Of a stretch of 64,000 bases of DNA, positions 8,235 to 17,472 are shown in pieces. Origin of the DNA: Corynebacterium lujinxingii (lineage in GTDB: Bacteria > Actinomycetota > Actinomycetes > Mycobacteriales > Mycobacteriaceae); the NCBI RefSeq assembly GCF_014490555.1, contig NZ_CP061032.1:1488001-1552000 (forward strand), given 5' to 3'. The notes below the pieces were generated by a model that did no database searches, was not told the DNA's origin, and saw nothing but the letters and a program-made list of their open reading frames with translations. The position numbers and the translations under genes were made by a program. Every line of letters begins with the position of its first letter. Position 1 is the stretch's first letter.

Positions 8235-8276
8235 GAAGGGGCGGGGCTGCACCACACGGTGCAGCCCCGCCCCTTC
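8235..8276. terminator. perfect 19-bp hairpin, probable bidirectional terminator
   Basis: A 19-bp perfect inverted repeat (8235-8253 with 8258-8276) around the 4-nt loop ACAC, 12 bp beyond the map stop codon (minus strand) and downstream of the first terminator (plus strand). T-rich bases follow on the plus strand only. Confidence 0.65.
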
Positions 8277-8288
8277 GTTCTTTAAGGG

Positions 8289-9188
8289 CTACTCCCCCAG
8301 CATGTGCTGCCCGGCCGCGACATCTGCGTCCGGGATGGTGAGGATCTCGTTGCCATCGTCGGTGATCACGAGAGTGTGCTCGAACTGTGCGGTGTACTCG
8401 CCGTCGTTGTTCTGCACGGTCCAGCCGTCGTTCCACACGTGGTATGGCAGCGCGCCCAGGTTGATCATCGGCTCGACGGTAAGCGTCATGCCCGGCTCGA
8501 GGATGTCGGTGTACGCGTCCGAGTCGTAGTGCAGCACCACAAGACCGTTGTGGAAGGTGGTGCCCACACCGTGGCCGGTGAAGTCGGTGACCACGTTGTA
8601 GCCGAAGCGCTTGGCGTAAGACTCAATCACGCGGCCAATGACGTTGATCTGGCGTCCCGGCTTTGCGGCTTTGATGCCACGCATCATGGCTTGGTAGGTG
8701 CGGTTCACAAGATCCTTGTGTTCCTGGGCGACGTCCCCCGCGAAGAACGTCGCGTTGGTGTCTCCGTGCACACCGTTCTTGTAGGCGGTGACATCGATAT
8801 TGACGATGTCACCTTCCTTGATCACGGTGGTGTCCGGGATGCCGTGGCAGACGATCTCGTTCAGCGAGATGCACGACGACTTCGGGTAGCCACGGTAGCC
8901 GAGCGTCGACGGGTAGGCGCCGTGCTCGACGAGGTAATCGTGGACGATGCCGTCAATCTCGTCGGTGGTTTTGCCCGGCGCAACTGCAGCACCTGCGAGT
9001 GCGAGCGCGTTTGCCGCGATCTTGCTGGCCTCGCGCATCGCCTCGATGGTCTCTGCACTCTGGACGACGGGCTCGCCGACGTTTTCCTGTACCTCGTCCT
9101 TCCACGCGTATTCCGGTCGCTCGATGCTGGCCGGAACCTTGCGCTCAGGGGTGGGTTTTCCTGGTGTCAACATTCCTCGTGGGTTCAT
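8289..9188 (-). CDS. map: type I methionine aminopeptidase
   Basis: Removes the initiator methionine from nascent proteins. The 299-residue protein has an N-terminal extension of about 45 residues before the catalytic domain, as in the long actinobacterial isoform. Metal ligands are visible in NIDVTAYKNGVHGDTNATF, FTGHGVGTTFHNG, TVEPMI and the final AQFEHT. The ATG (9186-9188) is preceded by TAGCAT with 7 nt between (minus strand, 9196-9201), suggesting a leaderless mRNA. Located 41 bp downstream of the PBP gene. Confidence 0.96.
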   Translation of the reverse strand: MNPRGMLTPGKPTPERKVPASIERPEYAWKDEVQENVGEPVVQSAETIEAMREASKIAANALALAGAAVAPGKTTDEIDGIVHDYLVEHGAYPSTLGYRGYPKSSCISLNEIVCHGIPDTTVIKEGDIVNIDVTAYKNGVHGDTNATFFAGDVAQEHKDLVNRTYQAMMRGIKAAKPGRQINVIGRVIESYAKRFGYNVVTDFTGHGVGTTFHNGLVVLHYDSDAYTDILEPGMTLTVEPMINLGALPYHVWNDGWTVQNNDGEYTAQFEHTLVITDDGNEILTIPDADVAAGQHMLGE

Positions 9189-9229
9189 ACGGGCAATGCT
9201 AGTACCGCCCGCAAATCCGGCCTTCGCCC

Positions 9230-11035
9230 CTACCCGAGTGGAAGATTGGCCAGCATCGTGTTCGATAGCGCAACCGCAGCCTCAGAACCGCCACCGAGGA
9301 CGACGAGGGTGGCGAAAGCGATGTCGTCGTCAACGCGGTAGCCGGTGAACCAGGAGTGTGAGCCGCCGTTGATCTCAGCCTCACCGGTCTTGCCGCGAAT
9401 GTCGCCTTCAGCCGTAAACGCGCTCGCAGTACCACCGGGCGCGGTCACCGCAGCCATGATCTGTCGCAGTTGGTCGATCGCCTCTGGCGGCAGCGGTGCG
9501 ATTTCCTCGCTCAGTTTCGTCTCTTCACCCTTCACCAGGTACGGCACCGGCATCGTGCCGTGTGCCGCGGTGGCGGAGACAAGCGCCATGCCGAACGGGC
9601 TCGCCAGGTCGAGGCCTTGACCGTAGCCGGCCTCAGTGCGGTCAAGCAGCTCTTCGCCATCTGGGATGGAGCCCGTGATGGTCTCCACGCCGGGGATCTC
9701 CATGTCTACGCCGAGGCCGAATTGCTTGCCCACGTCCTTCAATTCGCCCGGGGCCAGGTTGGTGGAGATATCCGCGAACGTGGTGTTGCACGACCGCGCG
9801 AAGGCGGTCTCTAGCGGCACGGTGCCGAGTCCGAAGCCGGCGTAGTTGGTCACAGTACGACCGAACAGGTTCATCGTTCCCGGGCACGGAACGGGTGTGC
9901 CAGGGTTCATCCCCTGACGTGCCAGGCCAGCGGCTGCAGTGACGATTTTGAAGGTGGAGCCGGGCGGGTACTGGCCCATCGTCGCCAAGTTGCCGTCTGC
10001 GTCCGCCGCCGGCGTTTGGGCCACGGCGAGAATCCCGCCTGTGGAGGGACGGATGGCCACAATCATGGCCTGCTGCCCCGCAACGGGTTCGAGCGCCTTT
10101 TCGGCGGCTTCCTGCACGCGGTGATCGAGGCTGATGTGAATCGCGGGGGCCGGCGCCGGATCCTCGCGTGTGATCTCCTCGTACGACGCGCCGTTCTCGT
10201 TGACCACGTCGATGCTCCAGCCAGCATCGCCGGTCAGATCGTCGCGCACCAACTCGCCCACACGCGCCATGATGTCGGGCGCGAAGTTCGGCTGGGCGTT
10301 GACCATGGCGGCTTCTTCGTTGAGGCGCACGCCGGGCTCGTCGCCAAGTGCCTCCGCGAACGCGTCGCGGGCGCCAGCGGGGATCACAGCGGCAGAGAAC
10401 ACCCCGGAGGCCTCAGAGATGTCCTTCGACAGCCCTTCGGCGTCGTGCAGTGGCACAGCGCGGTCTGTCTCATGTGCTTTCGCCAGCGCACCACTGATCG
10501 CGGCCGCGGCAGCCCCAGCAGTGCGCATCTGGTCGGTATCCACGAGCACGCGGTACGCAGTGCCCGGTTTGAGCAGCTCCACCCCGTCGGAGGAGACCAC
10601 GCTCGCCTGCGCGGGTGCGATCGAGCGCAACTCCAGGTGCTGATGCGCGCCAAGCCTGGGGTGCAGCACCGACGGTTGCCATCGCACGGACCACTGCTCG
10701 CCCGACTGTGTGAGCGTCATTTGTGCGTCGTAGGTCAGCTCACGCTCGCGCGGCAGCTGCCACGCCAGCTCGTAGGTCGCCGTAGCCAGGTTGTCTTCCT
10801 GGTGGACGTCTTTGAGCGTGGCGGTCATCTTCTCCGCCTGCAGGCCGTCCCAGGTGGCGTTGGTGGAATCGGTGGCGGAGGTGGGGTCGTCGATAAGCGA
10901 CGCGTCCACCTCGCGCTGCTCGAGCGCCTCGAGAAACGCGCTGGCGGTGGGCTCGGCGTCGTTGGGGCGCGGGGTGCAAGCGCTTATCGACGACACCAGC
11001 ACCACCCCGGACAGCACTGCGGCGAAGCGGCGCAT
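9230..11035 (-). CDS. lipoprotein penicillin-binding protein, class B transpeptidase
   Basis: Peptidoglycan transpeptidase, 601 residues. It begins with a lipoprotein signal peptide (lipobox SISAC, Cys20), followed by an NTF2-like MecA_N domain (about 25-130), a dimerisation region, and the transpeptidase domain with STFK (Ser360-Lys363), SCN (415-417) and KTG (549-551). It has no transglycosylase domain. The layout matches the corynebacterial Pbp2-type proteins. The start lies 1 nt after the ispG stop, so the two are very likely cotranscribed, linking cell-wall synthesis with isoprenoid supply. Two TCGTCGATAAGC motif copies in opposite orientation lie in its 5' end (10887-10898, 10982-10993). 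Confidence 0.93.
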   Translation of the reverse strand: MRRFAAVLSGVVLVSSISACTPRPNDAEPTASAFLEALEQREVDASLIDDPTSATDSTNATWDGLQAEKMTATLKDVHQEDNLATATYELAWQLPRERELTYDAQMTLTQSGEQWSVRWQPSVLHPRLGAHQHLELRSIAPAQASVVSSDGVELLKPGTAYRVLVDTDQMRTAGAAAAAISGALAKAHETDRAVPLHDAEGLSKDISEASGVFSAAVIPAGARDAFAEALGDEPGVRLNEEAAMVNAQPNFAPDIMARVGELVRDDLTGDAGWSIDVVNENGASYEEITREDPAPAPAIHISLDHRVQEAAEKALEPVAGQQAMIVAIRPSTGGILAVAQTPAADADGNLATMGQYPPGSTFKIVTAAAGLARQGMNPGTPVPCPGTMNLFGRTVTNYAGFGLGTVPLETAFARSCNTTFADISTNLAPGELKDVGKQFGLGVDMEIPGVETITGSIPDGEELLDRTEAGYGQGLDLASPFGMALVSATAAHGTMPVPYLVKGEETKLSEEIAPLPPEAIDQLRQIMAAVTAPGGTASAFTAEGDIRGKTGEAEINGGSHSWFTGYRVDDDIAFATLVVLGGGSEAAVALSNTMLANLPLG

Positions 11036-11036
11036 G

Positions 11037-12200
11037 TTAGCGAGTGACCTTGACCTCGGCCTTGGCTCCGGCGACTTCCTCGAGGCCTTCCTCCTCGGCG
11101 ATGCGGTTCGCGTATTCGATGAGTGTTTCCACGATCTTGGATTCCGGCACCGTCTCCACTACCTCGCCCTTGACAAAGATCTGGCCCTTGCCATTGCCGG
11201 ATGCCACGCCGAGGTCGGCGTCGCGTGCCTCGCCCGGGCCGTTGACAACACAGCCCATCACGGCGACGCGCAGCGGGAACTCCATGCCTTCGAGGCCGGC
11301 AGTGACCTCCTCAGCCAGCTTGTACACGTCCACCTGGGCGCGGCCGCAGGACGGGCAGGAAACGATCTCGAGCTTGCGCGGGCGAAGGTTCAGGGACTGC
11401 AGGATTTGATCTCCGACCTTGATTTCCTCCACCGGGTCGGCGGACAGCGATACGCGGATAGTGTCGCCAATACCCTCCGAGAGCAGCGCACCGAAGGCAA
11501 CAGACGACTTGATCGTTCCCATAAACTTCGGGCCCGCCTCAGTCACTCCGAGGTGCAGCGGGTAGTCCGTCTTTTCGGCGAGCTGGCGGTAGGCCTCCAC
11601 CATCAGCACTGGGTCGGAGTGCTTCACCGAGATAGCGATGTCGCCGTAGCCGTGCTCCTCGAACAGTCCGGCCTCGTAGATAGCGGATTCCACGAGCGCC
11701 TCCGGCGTTGCCTTGCCGTACTTGGCCAAAAGACGCGGATCGAGCGAGCCGCCATTGACGCCGATGCGGATCGGAATGCCTGCGTCGCCTGCCGCCTTGG
11801 CGACCTCCTTGACGCGGCCGTCGAACTCCTTAATGTTGCCGGGGTTCACGCGCACAGCCGCGCATCCAGCGTCGATCGCCGCGAAGATGTACTTCGGCTG
11901 GAAGTGGATATCCGCGATCACCGGAATGGGAGATTTCGCCGCAATCGCCGGCAACGCTTCAGCGTCGACGGTCTTCGGGCACGCAACACGCACGATGTCG
12001 CAGCCCGCGGTGGCGAGCTGCGCAATCTGCTGCAGGGTGGCGTTGATGTCGTGCGTCTTCGTGGTGGTCATCGACTGCACGGAAATCGGGTAATCCGAGC
12101 CGACACCGACGTCGCCCACCATCAGCTGGCGGGTCTTTCGACGTTCGGCCAAGGTGGGTGCTGGGCCTTCTGGCATGCCTAATCCGATGGGGGTATTCAT
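11037..12200 (-). CDS. ispG: 4-hydroxy-3-methylbut-2-enyl diphosphate synthase
   Basis: Penultimate enzyme of the MEP isoprenoid pathway; converts MEcPP to HMBPP with a [4Fe-4S] cluster. The 387-residue protein shows SVQSMTTTKTHD near the N-terminus and the cluster cysteines in CPSCGR and GCVVNGPGEARDAD. The start at 12200 is preferred over an in-frame GTG at 12218 because TAGAGT (minus strand, 12209-12214) ends 8 nt upstream, giving a leaderless mRNA. dxr, an early MEP gene, lies two genes upstream on the same strand. Confidence 0.97.
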   Translation of the reverse strand: MNTPIGLGMPEGPAPTLAERRKTRQLMVGDVGVGSDYPISVQSMTTTKTHDINATLQQIAQLATAGCDIVRVACPKTVDAEALPAIAAKSPIPVIADIHFQPKYIFAAIDAGCAAVRVNPGNIKEFDGRVKEVAKAAGDAGIPIRIGVNGGSLDPRLLAKYGKATPEALVESAIYEAGLFEEHGYGDIAISVKHSDPVLMVEAYRQLAEKTDYPLHLGVTEAGPKFMGTIKSSVAFGALLSEGIGDTIRVSLSADPVEEIKVGDQILQSLNLRPRKLEIVSCPSCGRAQVDVYKLAEEVTAGLEGMEFPLRVAVMGCVVNGPGEARDADLGVASGNGKGQIFVKGEVVETVPESKIVETLIEYANRIAEEEGLEEVAGAKAEVKVTR

Positions 12201-12220
12201 GGTGGCTAACTCTAGCACCG

Positions 12221-13432
12221 CTAGCCAAATATTCGGATGGGGTTGACCACGTCCGCTGCCATCACGAGCACGCCGACGACGAGCAGCAGCGCGGCCATGA
12301 AGTAGGTCAGCGGCATCAACTTCTCGTAATTCGCGGGAGCACCCGGCCCAAGCCCGCGCAGCTGTCGGATAAAGTCGCGGATCTTTTCATAGAGCACCAC
12401 CGCGATGTGACCGCCGTCGAGCGGCGGCAAGGGCACGAGGTTAAACAGCGCCAGGAAGAAGTTCAGGCTGGCCAGCATCATCCAGAACACGGCCCACTGG
12501 TTTTGCTCCGCGAGCTCGCCGCCGGTGCGCGACGCGCCGATCACGCTGACAGGCCCCTCGATGTCGCGTTCACCGCCGAAAATCGATGCGACCACCCCCG
12601 GGATCTTGCCCGGGAACGAGATCAGCCCGTCCACCGTCGCGCCAAGCAGCTGTCCGGTGAAGTGCGCCGTCGCGGGCACAGCCTCAACCGGTCCGAACTG
12701 CTTCACCGCGTCTTCTACCGGGGCAGCCATAATGCCCACAGCACCTGCGTGGACGCGCTCGCCAGTGGCAGGGTTGATGCGCTCGACATCCCCCAAGGGC
12801 ACTGCGATGCTTTGCGACGACCCGTCGCGCTCCACGTCCAGCGTCACCGTCTCCCCCGGGCGCGCAGCAACGTAATCACGCAGGTCGGCGAACGTCTCCA
12901 ACGCTTGGCCGTCGACAGCGAGTATCTTGTCGCCGGCGCGCACGCCAGCCTCGCCGGCAGGGCCGGGCCCGGTGCAATCCGCCAAGGTATTCTCGTCCAC
13001 CTGGTCGGCAACACAGACGGTCTTTTCTACCCTGGGGGTGAAGTCCGCCTGCGGGTTCGGAATCCCGGAGAAAACCGCGACGAAGTATATGACCACAACG
13101 CCGACGAGGATGTTCATCACAATGCCGCCGGCGAGCACCGCGATGCGCTGCCAGGCTGGCTTGTTCACCATCGCGTGCGGAGCCTCCTCCGCGGTGACCG
13201 GGTCCATTGCAGTCATGCCGGCGATGTCGCAGAACCCGCCGAATGGAAGCGCCGCAAGGCCGTATTCAGTGCCGCCACGCGTGGTGGACCATACGGTAGG
13301 ACCGAAGCCGATGAAGTAGCGACGAACCTTCATGCCAAAGGCGCGCGCCGTGAACATGTGCCCCGCCTCGTGCAGAGCAATCGACGCCGTGATCGCGAGC
13401 GCGAAGACGACAATGCCGAGCGCGCCCATCAC
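12221..13432 (-). CDS. rip1: M50 family site-2 metalloprotease (RseP/Rip1-like)
   Basis: Intramembrane zinc protease that cleaves anti-sigma factors or other single-span membrane proteins. The 403-residue protein has the HEAGH zinc site in the first helix (residues 21-25), a periplasmic PDZ domain (about 120-210, around GVRAGDKILAVDGQAL), and the second catalytic motif NLVPLPPLDGGH with the ligand Asp. At least four hydrophobic segments are visible. It sits between dxr and ispG as in mycobacteria, where the homologue Rip1 controls several sigma factors; the symbol is by that analogy. A GGGGGAG RBS precedes the ATG. Confidence 0.93.
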   Translation of the reverse strand: MMGALGIVVFALAITASIALHEAGHMFTARAFGMKVRRYFIGFGPTVWSTTRGGTEYGLAALPFGGFCDIAGMTAMDPVTAEEAPHAMVNKPAWQRIAVLAGGIVMNILVGVVVIYFVAVFSGIPNPQADFTPRVEKTVCVADQVDENTLADCTGPGPAGEAGVRAGDKILAVDGQALETFADLRDYVAARPGETVTLDVERDGSSQSIAVPLGDVERINPATGERVHAGAVGIMAAPVEDAVKQFGPVEAVPATAHFTGQLLGATVDGLISFPGKIPGVVASIFGGERDIEGPVSVIGASRTGGELAEQNQWAVFWMMLASLNFFLALFNLVPLPPLDGGHIAVVLYEKIRDFIRQLRGLGPGAPANYEKLMPLTYFMAALLLVVGVLVMAADVVNPIRIFG

Positions 13433-13465
13433 ACATCTCCCCCGAGGTTGAAGGAGCCGGCCCGG

Positions 13466-14629
13466 CTAGCGCTTTTCAATACGCGCGATGGCGGCGTTGA
13501 CACGCTCGCGGGACCGAGCCTCAATCCGCATGACGTCAGACACATCCTTGGGAGCTTCGGCGAACTCACCCGCCGCGTCAAGTACTTCGCCGATGATGTC
13601 CACAATTTGCGGGAACTTGATTCGTCCCGCGAAGAACGCCTCGACAGCGCCCTCGTTGGCTGCGTTGTAAATCGCCGGGAACGGGTCACCGAGACGTGCC
13701 GCCTGGCGGGCGAGGCGGACGGCCGGGAAGACATCGTCGTCAAGCGGCTCGAAGCCCCACTCAAACGCCTGCGTGAAATCGAGCGACTCCTGGGCCTTGG
13801 GCACGCGGCGCGGCCAGTTCAGCGCAAGCGAGATCGGCAGCTTCATCGACGGCGGCGACGCCTGCGCGATTGTTGCTCCGTCGGTGAACGTGACCATGGA
13901 GTGGATCACCGACTGCGGGTGGATGGTCACGTCGATGTCGTCCGGGTCGATGCCGAACAACAGGGAGGCCTCGATGAGTTCCAGCCCTTTATTCACCATC
14001 GTGGCGGAGTTGATCGAATTCATCGCACCCATCGACCACGTCGGGTGAGCGACCGCCTGCTCCGGCGTAACACCGAGCAAGTCGTCGCGCTTCATCCCAC
14101 GGAACGGGCCGCCGGAGGCGGTGAGCACCAAGCGGGCCACCTCATCGCGGTTGCCCGAGCGCAGACATTGCGCCATCGCGGAGTGCTCTGAATCCACCGG
14201 GACAATCTGGCCCGGCTTCGCGGCATCGAGCACCAGTCGGCCGCCGGCGACAAGCGATTCCTTATTTGCAAGCGCCAGCGTCGCGCCACGCTTCAAAGCG
14301 GCCATCGTGGCCGGCAGCCCCGCAGCTCCCACGAGTGCATTCACGACGACGTCCGCGGGCTGGGACTCCACCAAGCCCGCAGCACAGTTGTCGCCGGTGA
14401 TGACGAATCCGCCAATCTCCTTGGACACGATCTTGGCACCTTCGATATTGCGCACCGCAACCTGGTCGGCGTGCAGGCCGAACTCCCTCGCCTGCTCGAT
14501 GGCACGCTCAGGCTTGTTGCCGCCGGTGGCTATGCCGACGACGTTAAATTTGTCGCGGTTTTCCCGGATCACTTCCACGGCCTGAGTGCCGATGGAACCG
14601 GTCGAGCCCAAGATCAATACGTTTCGCAC
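13466..14629 (-). CDS. dxr: 1-deoxy-D-xylulose 5-phosphate reductoisomerase
   Basis: Converts DXP to MEP with NADPH, the first committed MEP step and the fosmidomycin target. The GTG at 14627-14629 gives the expected length (387 residues) and starts directly with VRNVLILGSTGSIGTQ, the NADPH-binding motif. The open frame runs further upstream but that part is not conserved-looking. Metal and substrate segments include VDSEHSAMAQCL, ASGGPFRG and NKGLELIEA. The rip1 gene follows 33 bp downstream, probably in one operon. Confidence 0.96.
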   Translation of the reverse strand: MRNVLILGSTGSIGTQAVEVIRENRDKFNVVGIATGGNKPERAIEQAREFGLHADQVAVRNIEGAKIVSKEIGGFVITGDNCAAGLVESQPADVVVNALVGAAGLPATMAALKRGATLALANKESLVAGGRLVLDAAKPGQIVPVDSEHSAMAQCLRSGNRDEVARLVLTASGGPFRGMKRDDLLGVTPEQAVAHPTWSMGAMNSINSATMVNKGLELIEASLLFGIDPDDIDVTIHPQSVIHSMVTFTDGATIAQASPPSMKLPISLALNWPRRVPKAQESLDFTQAFEWGFEPLDDDVFPAVRLARQAARLGDPFPAIYNAANEGAVEAFFAGRIKFPQIVDIIGEVLDAAGEFAEAPKDVSDVMRIEARSRERVNAAIARIEKR

Positions 14630-14825
14630 GCGTCCATAGTGCCATGACCCCACCCGTTTCGGCATTATAGTAGCCCTAATCATCAAAATGTGGTGCGAAA
14701 GTTTGAACCCCTTGGGGGTTATTGTCGCCGTCTCCGGCTGGGGTGTGCGATGATAGGCAGCGATAGTTTCATCATTTCCGGCGATCGCACCCGCGATCGT
14801 TCCAGTGCTGATAAGGAGCGTTGCA
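14630..14825 (+). promoter_or_regulatory. promoter region upstream of the DUF2631 gene
   Basis: TATAGT at 14666-14671 is a good plus-strand -10 candidate. A short hairpin AACCCC-TTG-GGGGTT lies at 14706-14720. AAGGAG (14813-14818) lies 7 nt before the GTG at 14826 and fixes that start. No ORF is seen in between. Confidence 0.4.
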
Positions 14826-15341
14826 GTGGCCCACGCAAAGGAAAACGCACCCCAGGTGTACAACGGTGTCTCTGAGGCAGACGTCCCGTCTGCCCGTTTC
14901 GGCTGGAGCGGGCTGAGCGACGGCGCAATCCAGACCGCAGGCTGGATCTCCGTTGCCTTCCTCATCGCCTACAACTTCGGCAATCACGAGGGCCACGTCG
15001 AGACCATTTGGCTCATCGCCCTCGCTGTGCTCATCGCGCTCGGCCTGATCCTGTTTGCCACCAAGCCGAAGCTCAACCAGGTGCGCACCGTCACCTCCCA
15101 CAACAAGCCGGCTGGCCACCAGGAACCGGATTGGATCTACAACCAGGCCACCCTGTCCGGTGATGTGTACGAAAACCTCACCGACAGCCAGCTGCGCGCC
15201 CTGAACATCGAGCCGGGTCGCGTCGCTCACCTGCGACCGGCACGCACCGAGCGGACCGCTGTCGAGCGCCCGGCGACCACCCGCGAGACCGTCGAGGTTA
15301 TCGAGGTCGAGTCCACCGGCGGAAAGCACGAGCGCATCTAG
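14826..15341 (+). CDS. DUF2631 family two-helix membrane protein
   Basis: Actinobacteria-specific membrane protein of unknown function. The 171 residues include the typical ARFGWSGLS segment, two hydrophobic helices (about 45-60 and 65-82), and a hydrophilic cytoplasmic tail containing EPDWIYNQATLSGDVYENLTDSQLRAL split over about residues 100-128. The tail ends in a Thr/Glu/Arg-rich stretch. The GTG start is set by the AAGGAG box 7 nt upstream. Monocistronic, flanked by its own promoter and terminator. Confidence 0.88.
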   Translation: MAHAKENAPQVYNGVSEADVPSARFGWSGLSDGAIQTAGWISVAFLIAYNFGNHEGHVETIWLIALAVLIALGLILFATKPKLNQVRTVTSHNKPAGHQEPDWIYNQATLSGDVYENLTDSQLRALNIEPGRVAHLRPARTERTAVERPATTRETVEVIEVESTGGKHERI

Positions 15342-15357
15342 CACTCGCTCATCGACG

Positions 15358-15392
15358 AAAACCCGCCGCGCCACCCCGGCACGGCGGGTTTT
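15358..15392 (+). terminator. rho-independent terminator after the DUF2631 gene
   Basis: AAAACCCGCCG (15358-15368) pairs with CGGCGGGTTTT (15382-15392), an 11-bp stem ending in four T. It may serve both strands because rlmN ends at 15395. Confidence 0.8.
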
Positions 15393-15394
15393 CG

Positions 15395-16498
15395 CTACCC
15401 CGTCTTCTCCTCCGCTGCGAGCTGCCCGCACGCCGCGGCGATCTCCTGACCCTTCGTGTCGCGAACGGTGCACGGCACACCCTGGGCGGCGACACGGCGC
15501 ACGAACTCGTCCTGGCGCTCCTTCGGCGAGGCGTCCCACTTCGAGCCCGGCGTCGGGTTCAGCGGGATCACGTTAACGTGCACGCGCGAACCGAGCGCTT
15601 GGTGGAGTTTCTTCCCCAGCATGTCGGCGCGGAAGTCCTGGTCGTTCATGTCGCGGATCAACGCGTACTCGATGGACACACGCCGGCCCGTCTTGTCGGC
15701 GTAGTAACGCGCAGCGTCGAGCACCTCTGAGACGGCGAAGCGGTTGTTCACCGGCACCAATTCGTCGCGAAGCTCGTCGTCCGGGGTGTGCAGGCTCACG
15801 GCGAGGGTGCAGGACAGGTCTTCGTCGGCAAGCATGCGGATCTGGGGCGCAAGCCCCACTGTGGAGACGGTGACGTTGCGCTGCGAGATGCCGAACCCGT
15901 CCGGCGACGGCTGCGTGATCTGACGCACCGCCTCGACGACGCGCTTGTAGTTCGCTAGCGGCTCGCCCATGCCCATGAACACGATGTTGGACAGGCGGGA
16001 TCCTTCCGCGGCCATCATGGCGGCTGCGGCGCGGACCTGGTCGACGATCTCCGCAACAGAAAGGTTGCGGTCAAGCCCGCCCTGGCCCGTCGCGCAGAAC
16101 GGGCAAGCCATACCGCAGCCTGCCTGCGAAGAGATACACAGGGTCGCCCGGCCCGGATAGCGCATCAACACGGACTCGAGCAGGATGCCGTCGTGCAGGC
16201 GCCACAAGGTCTTTGTGGTGTCGCCCTCGTCGGTCTCCCATGTGCGGACCGGGTGCAGCAGCGTTGGAAAGAGCGCGTCTTTCACAGTCTGGCGCTGCGT
16301 CTCCGGCAGGTCCGTCATCGTCAACGGATCGGCTTCGAACTTGCCGTAGTAATGGCGCGCGATCTGGTCGGCGCGGAACTTAGGCAGGCCGAGGTCCTTG
16401 AGGGCGTCGATACGCTCCTGCTTCGACAGGTCAGCGAAGTGCTTCGGGGGCATGCCGCGCTTCGGCGTGAGAAGTTGGATTTGGGGGAAATCGCTCAT
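15395..16498 (-). CDS. rlmN: 23S rRNA (adenine2503-C2) / tRNA A37 methyltransferase
   Basis: Radical-SAM methyltransferase that makes 2-methyladenosine in 23S rRNA and some tRNAs. The 367-residue protein has the cluster motif CGMACPFCATG (three cysteines), the upstream ISSQAGC segment, and the C-terminal resolving Cys in GVPCTVRDTKGQ. The ATG at 16498 follows AAAGATGGGG, a plausible RBS. It lies 52 bp downstream of cdsA on the same strand; TAGATT near 16539 could be a separate promoter. Confidence 0.96.
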   Translation of the reverse strand: MSDFPQIQLLTPKRGMPPKHFADLSKQERIDALKDLGLPKFRADQIARHYYGKFEADPLTMTDLPETQRQTVKDALFPTLLHPVRTWETDEGDTTKTLWRLHDGILLESVLMRYPGRATLCISSQAGCGMACPFCATGQGGLDRNLSVAEIVDQVRAAAAMMAAEGSRLSNIVFMGMGEPLANYKRVVEAVRQITQPSPDGFGISQRNVTVSTVGLAPQIRMLADEDLSCTLAVSLHTPDDELRDELVPVNNRFAVSEVLDAARYYADKTGRRVSIEYALIRDMNDQDFRADMLGKKLHQALGSRVHVNVIPLNPTPGSKWDASPKERQDEFVRRVAAQGVPCTVRDTKGQEIAAACGQLAAEEKTG

Positions 16499-16550
16499 AG
16501 TGCGCCCCATCTTTGCACGTCGTGCGGTGGATTTCGAATCTACAGCGCGA

Positions 16551-17471
16551 CTACGCCGGGTTCATCAACGCAATGGTGGTGAGCAGGATATACGTGGCAG
16601 CTGCAGCCGGCAGCATCCCGTCAAGGCGGTCCATGATCCCGCCGTGGCCGGGCAATAGATTCGACATGTCCTTGATGCCCAGTTCGCGCTTGAATTGGCT
16701 TTCTACCAGATCGCCCATCGTCGCGCAGATCACCAGCGCAATGCCGAGGACGATGCCCATCCACCACGGACCGTGAATGAGGAACGTGACCACGAGGATG
16801 CCGGTGATAATGCCCGCGACAAGCGAGCCAGCGAAGCCCTCCCAGGACTTATTCGGGCTCACCGCCGGGGCCATCGGGTGCGAGCCAAACATGACGCCCG
16901 CCGCGTACCCGCCGACGTCGTTCGCAACCACGCACAGCATGAAGGCGACGATGAACGCGGAGCCGTCTACCCCGCCCTCGCTGATCATGGAGATCATCGC
17001 GGCGAAAGTACCAAACAGCGGGATCCACGCGAGCACGAACAGGCTCACCGCAGTATCGCGCAAATAGTTTTCGGGACGGGTGTCCCTGCCCTGGTGGAAC
17101 ATTCCCCAGAACATGACCACCAGCACGGTGAACGCAAACCCCGCGACCAACCCTGTGGTCTCGTACGGCACCGACAGCCACAGCATCGCCTGACCGAGGA
17201 TGATCAACAGCGTGCGCGGCTGCTGGTAGCCGGCTTCACGCAGCCGGGTCATCACTTCCCACATCGCCAGCGCCACAGAGGCGGCGACGAGCGGGTACCA
17301 AGCCGGCGGGCCGATCCACACTGCGGCGATGACAAGCGCACCGAGGACCACACCAGTGGTGATCGCGGCACGCAGGTCGCGGCCCGCACTATTTTTCGGC
17401 TTCGGCGCGTGCACCGGCCACCGGCTCGGGGTCGCGCGTTCCTCGTGCTCCTCGTGGTCTTTAATGAGCAC
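16551..17471 (-). CDS. cdsA: phosphatidate cytidylyltransferase (CDP-diacylglycerol synthase)
   Basis: Membrane enzyme making CDP-diacylglycerol from phosphatidate and CTP, the precursor of cardiolipin, PG and PI. The 306 residues have about seven hydrophobic helices and the C-terminal signature with SPNKSWEGFAGSL, MGDLVESQFKRELGIKD and PGHGGIMDRLDG. The start is the GTG at 17469-17471, one base after the frr stop codon; the N-terminal 35 residues are hydrophilic. Cotranscribed with frr. Confidence 0.95.
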   Translation of the reverse strand: MLIKDHEEHEERATPSRWPVHAPKPKNSAGRDLRAAITTGVVLGALVIAAVWIGPPAWYPLVAASVALAMWEVMTRLREAGYQQPRTLLIILGQAMLWLSVPYETTGLVAGFAFTVLVVMFWGMFHQGRDTRPENYLRDTAVSLFVLAWIPLFGTFAAMISMISEGGVDGSAFIVAFMLCVVANDVGGYAAGVMFGSHPMAPAVSPNKSWEGFAGSLVAGIITGILVVTFLIHGPWWMGIVLGIALVICATMGDLVESQFKRELGIKDMSNLLPGHGGIMDRLDGMLPAAAATYILLTTIALMNPA

Positions 17472-17472
17472 G

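Noticed and set aside
12158..14191. 677-codon plus-strand frame opposite ispG, rip1 and dxr
   Set aside because: His/Arg/Glu-rich shadow frame crossing three well-supported genes.
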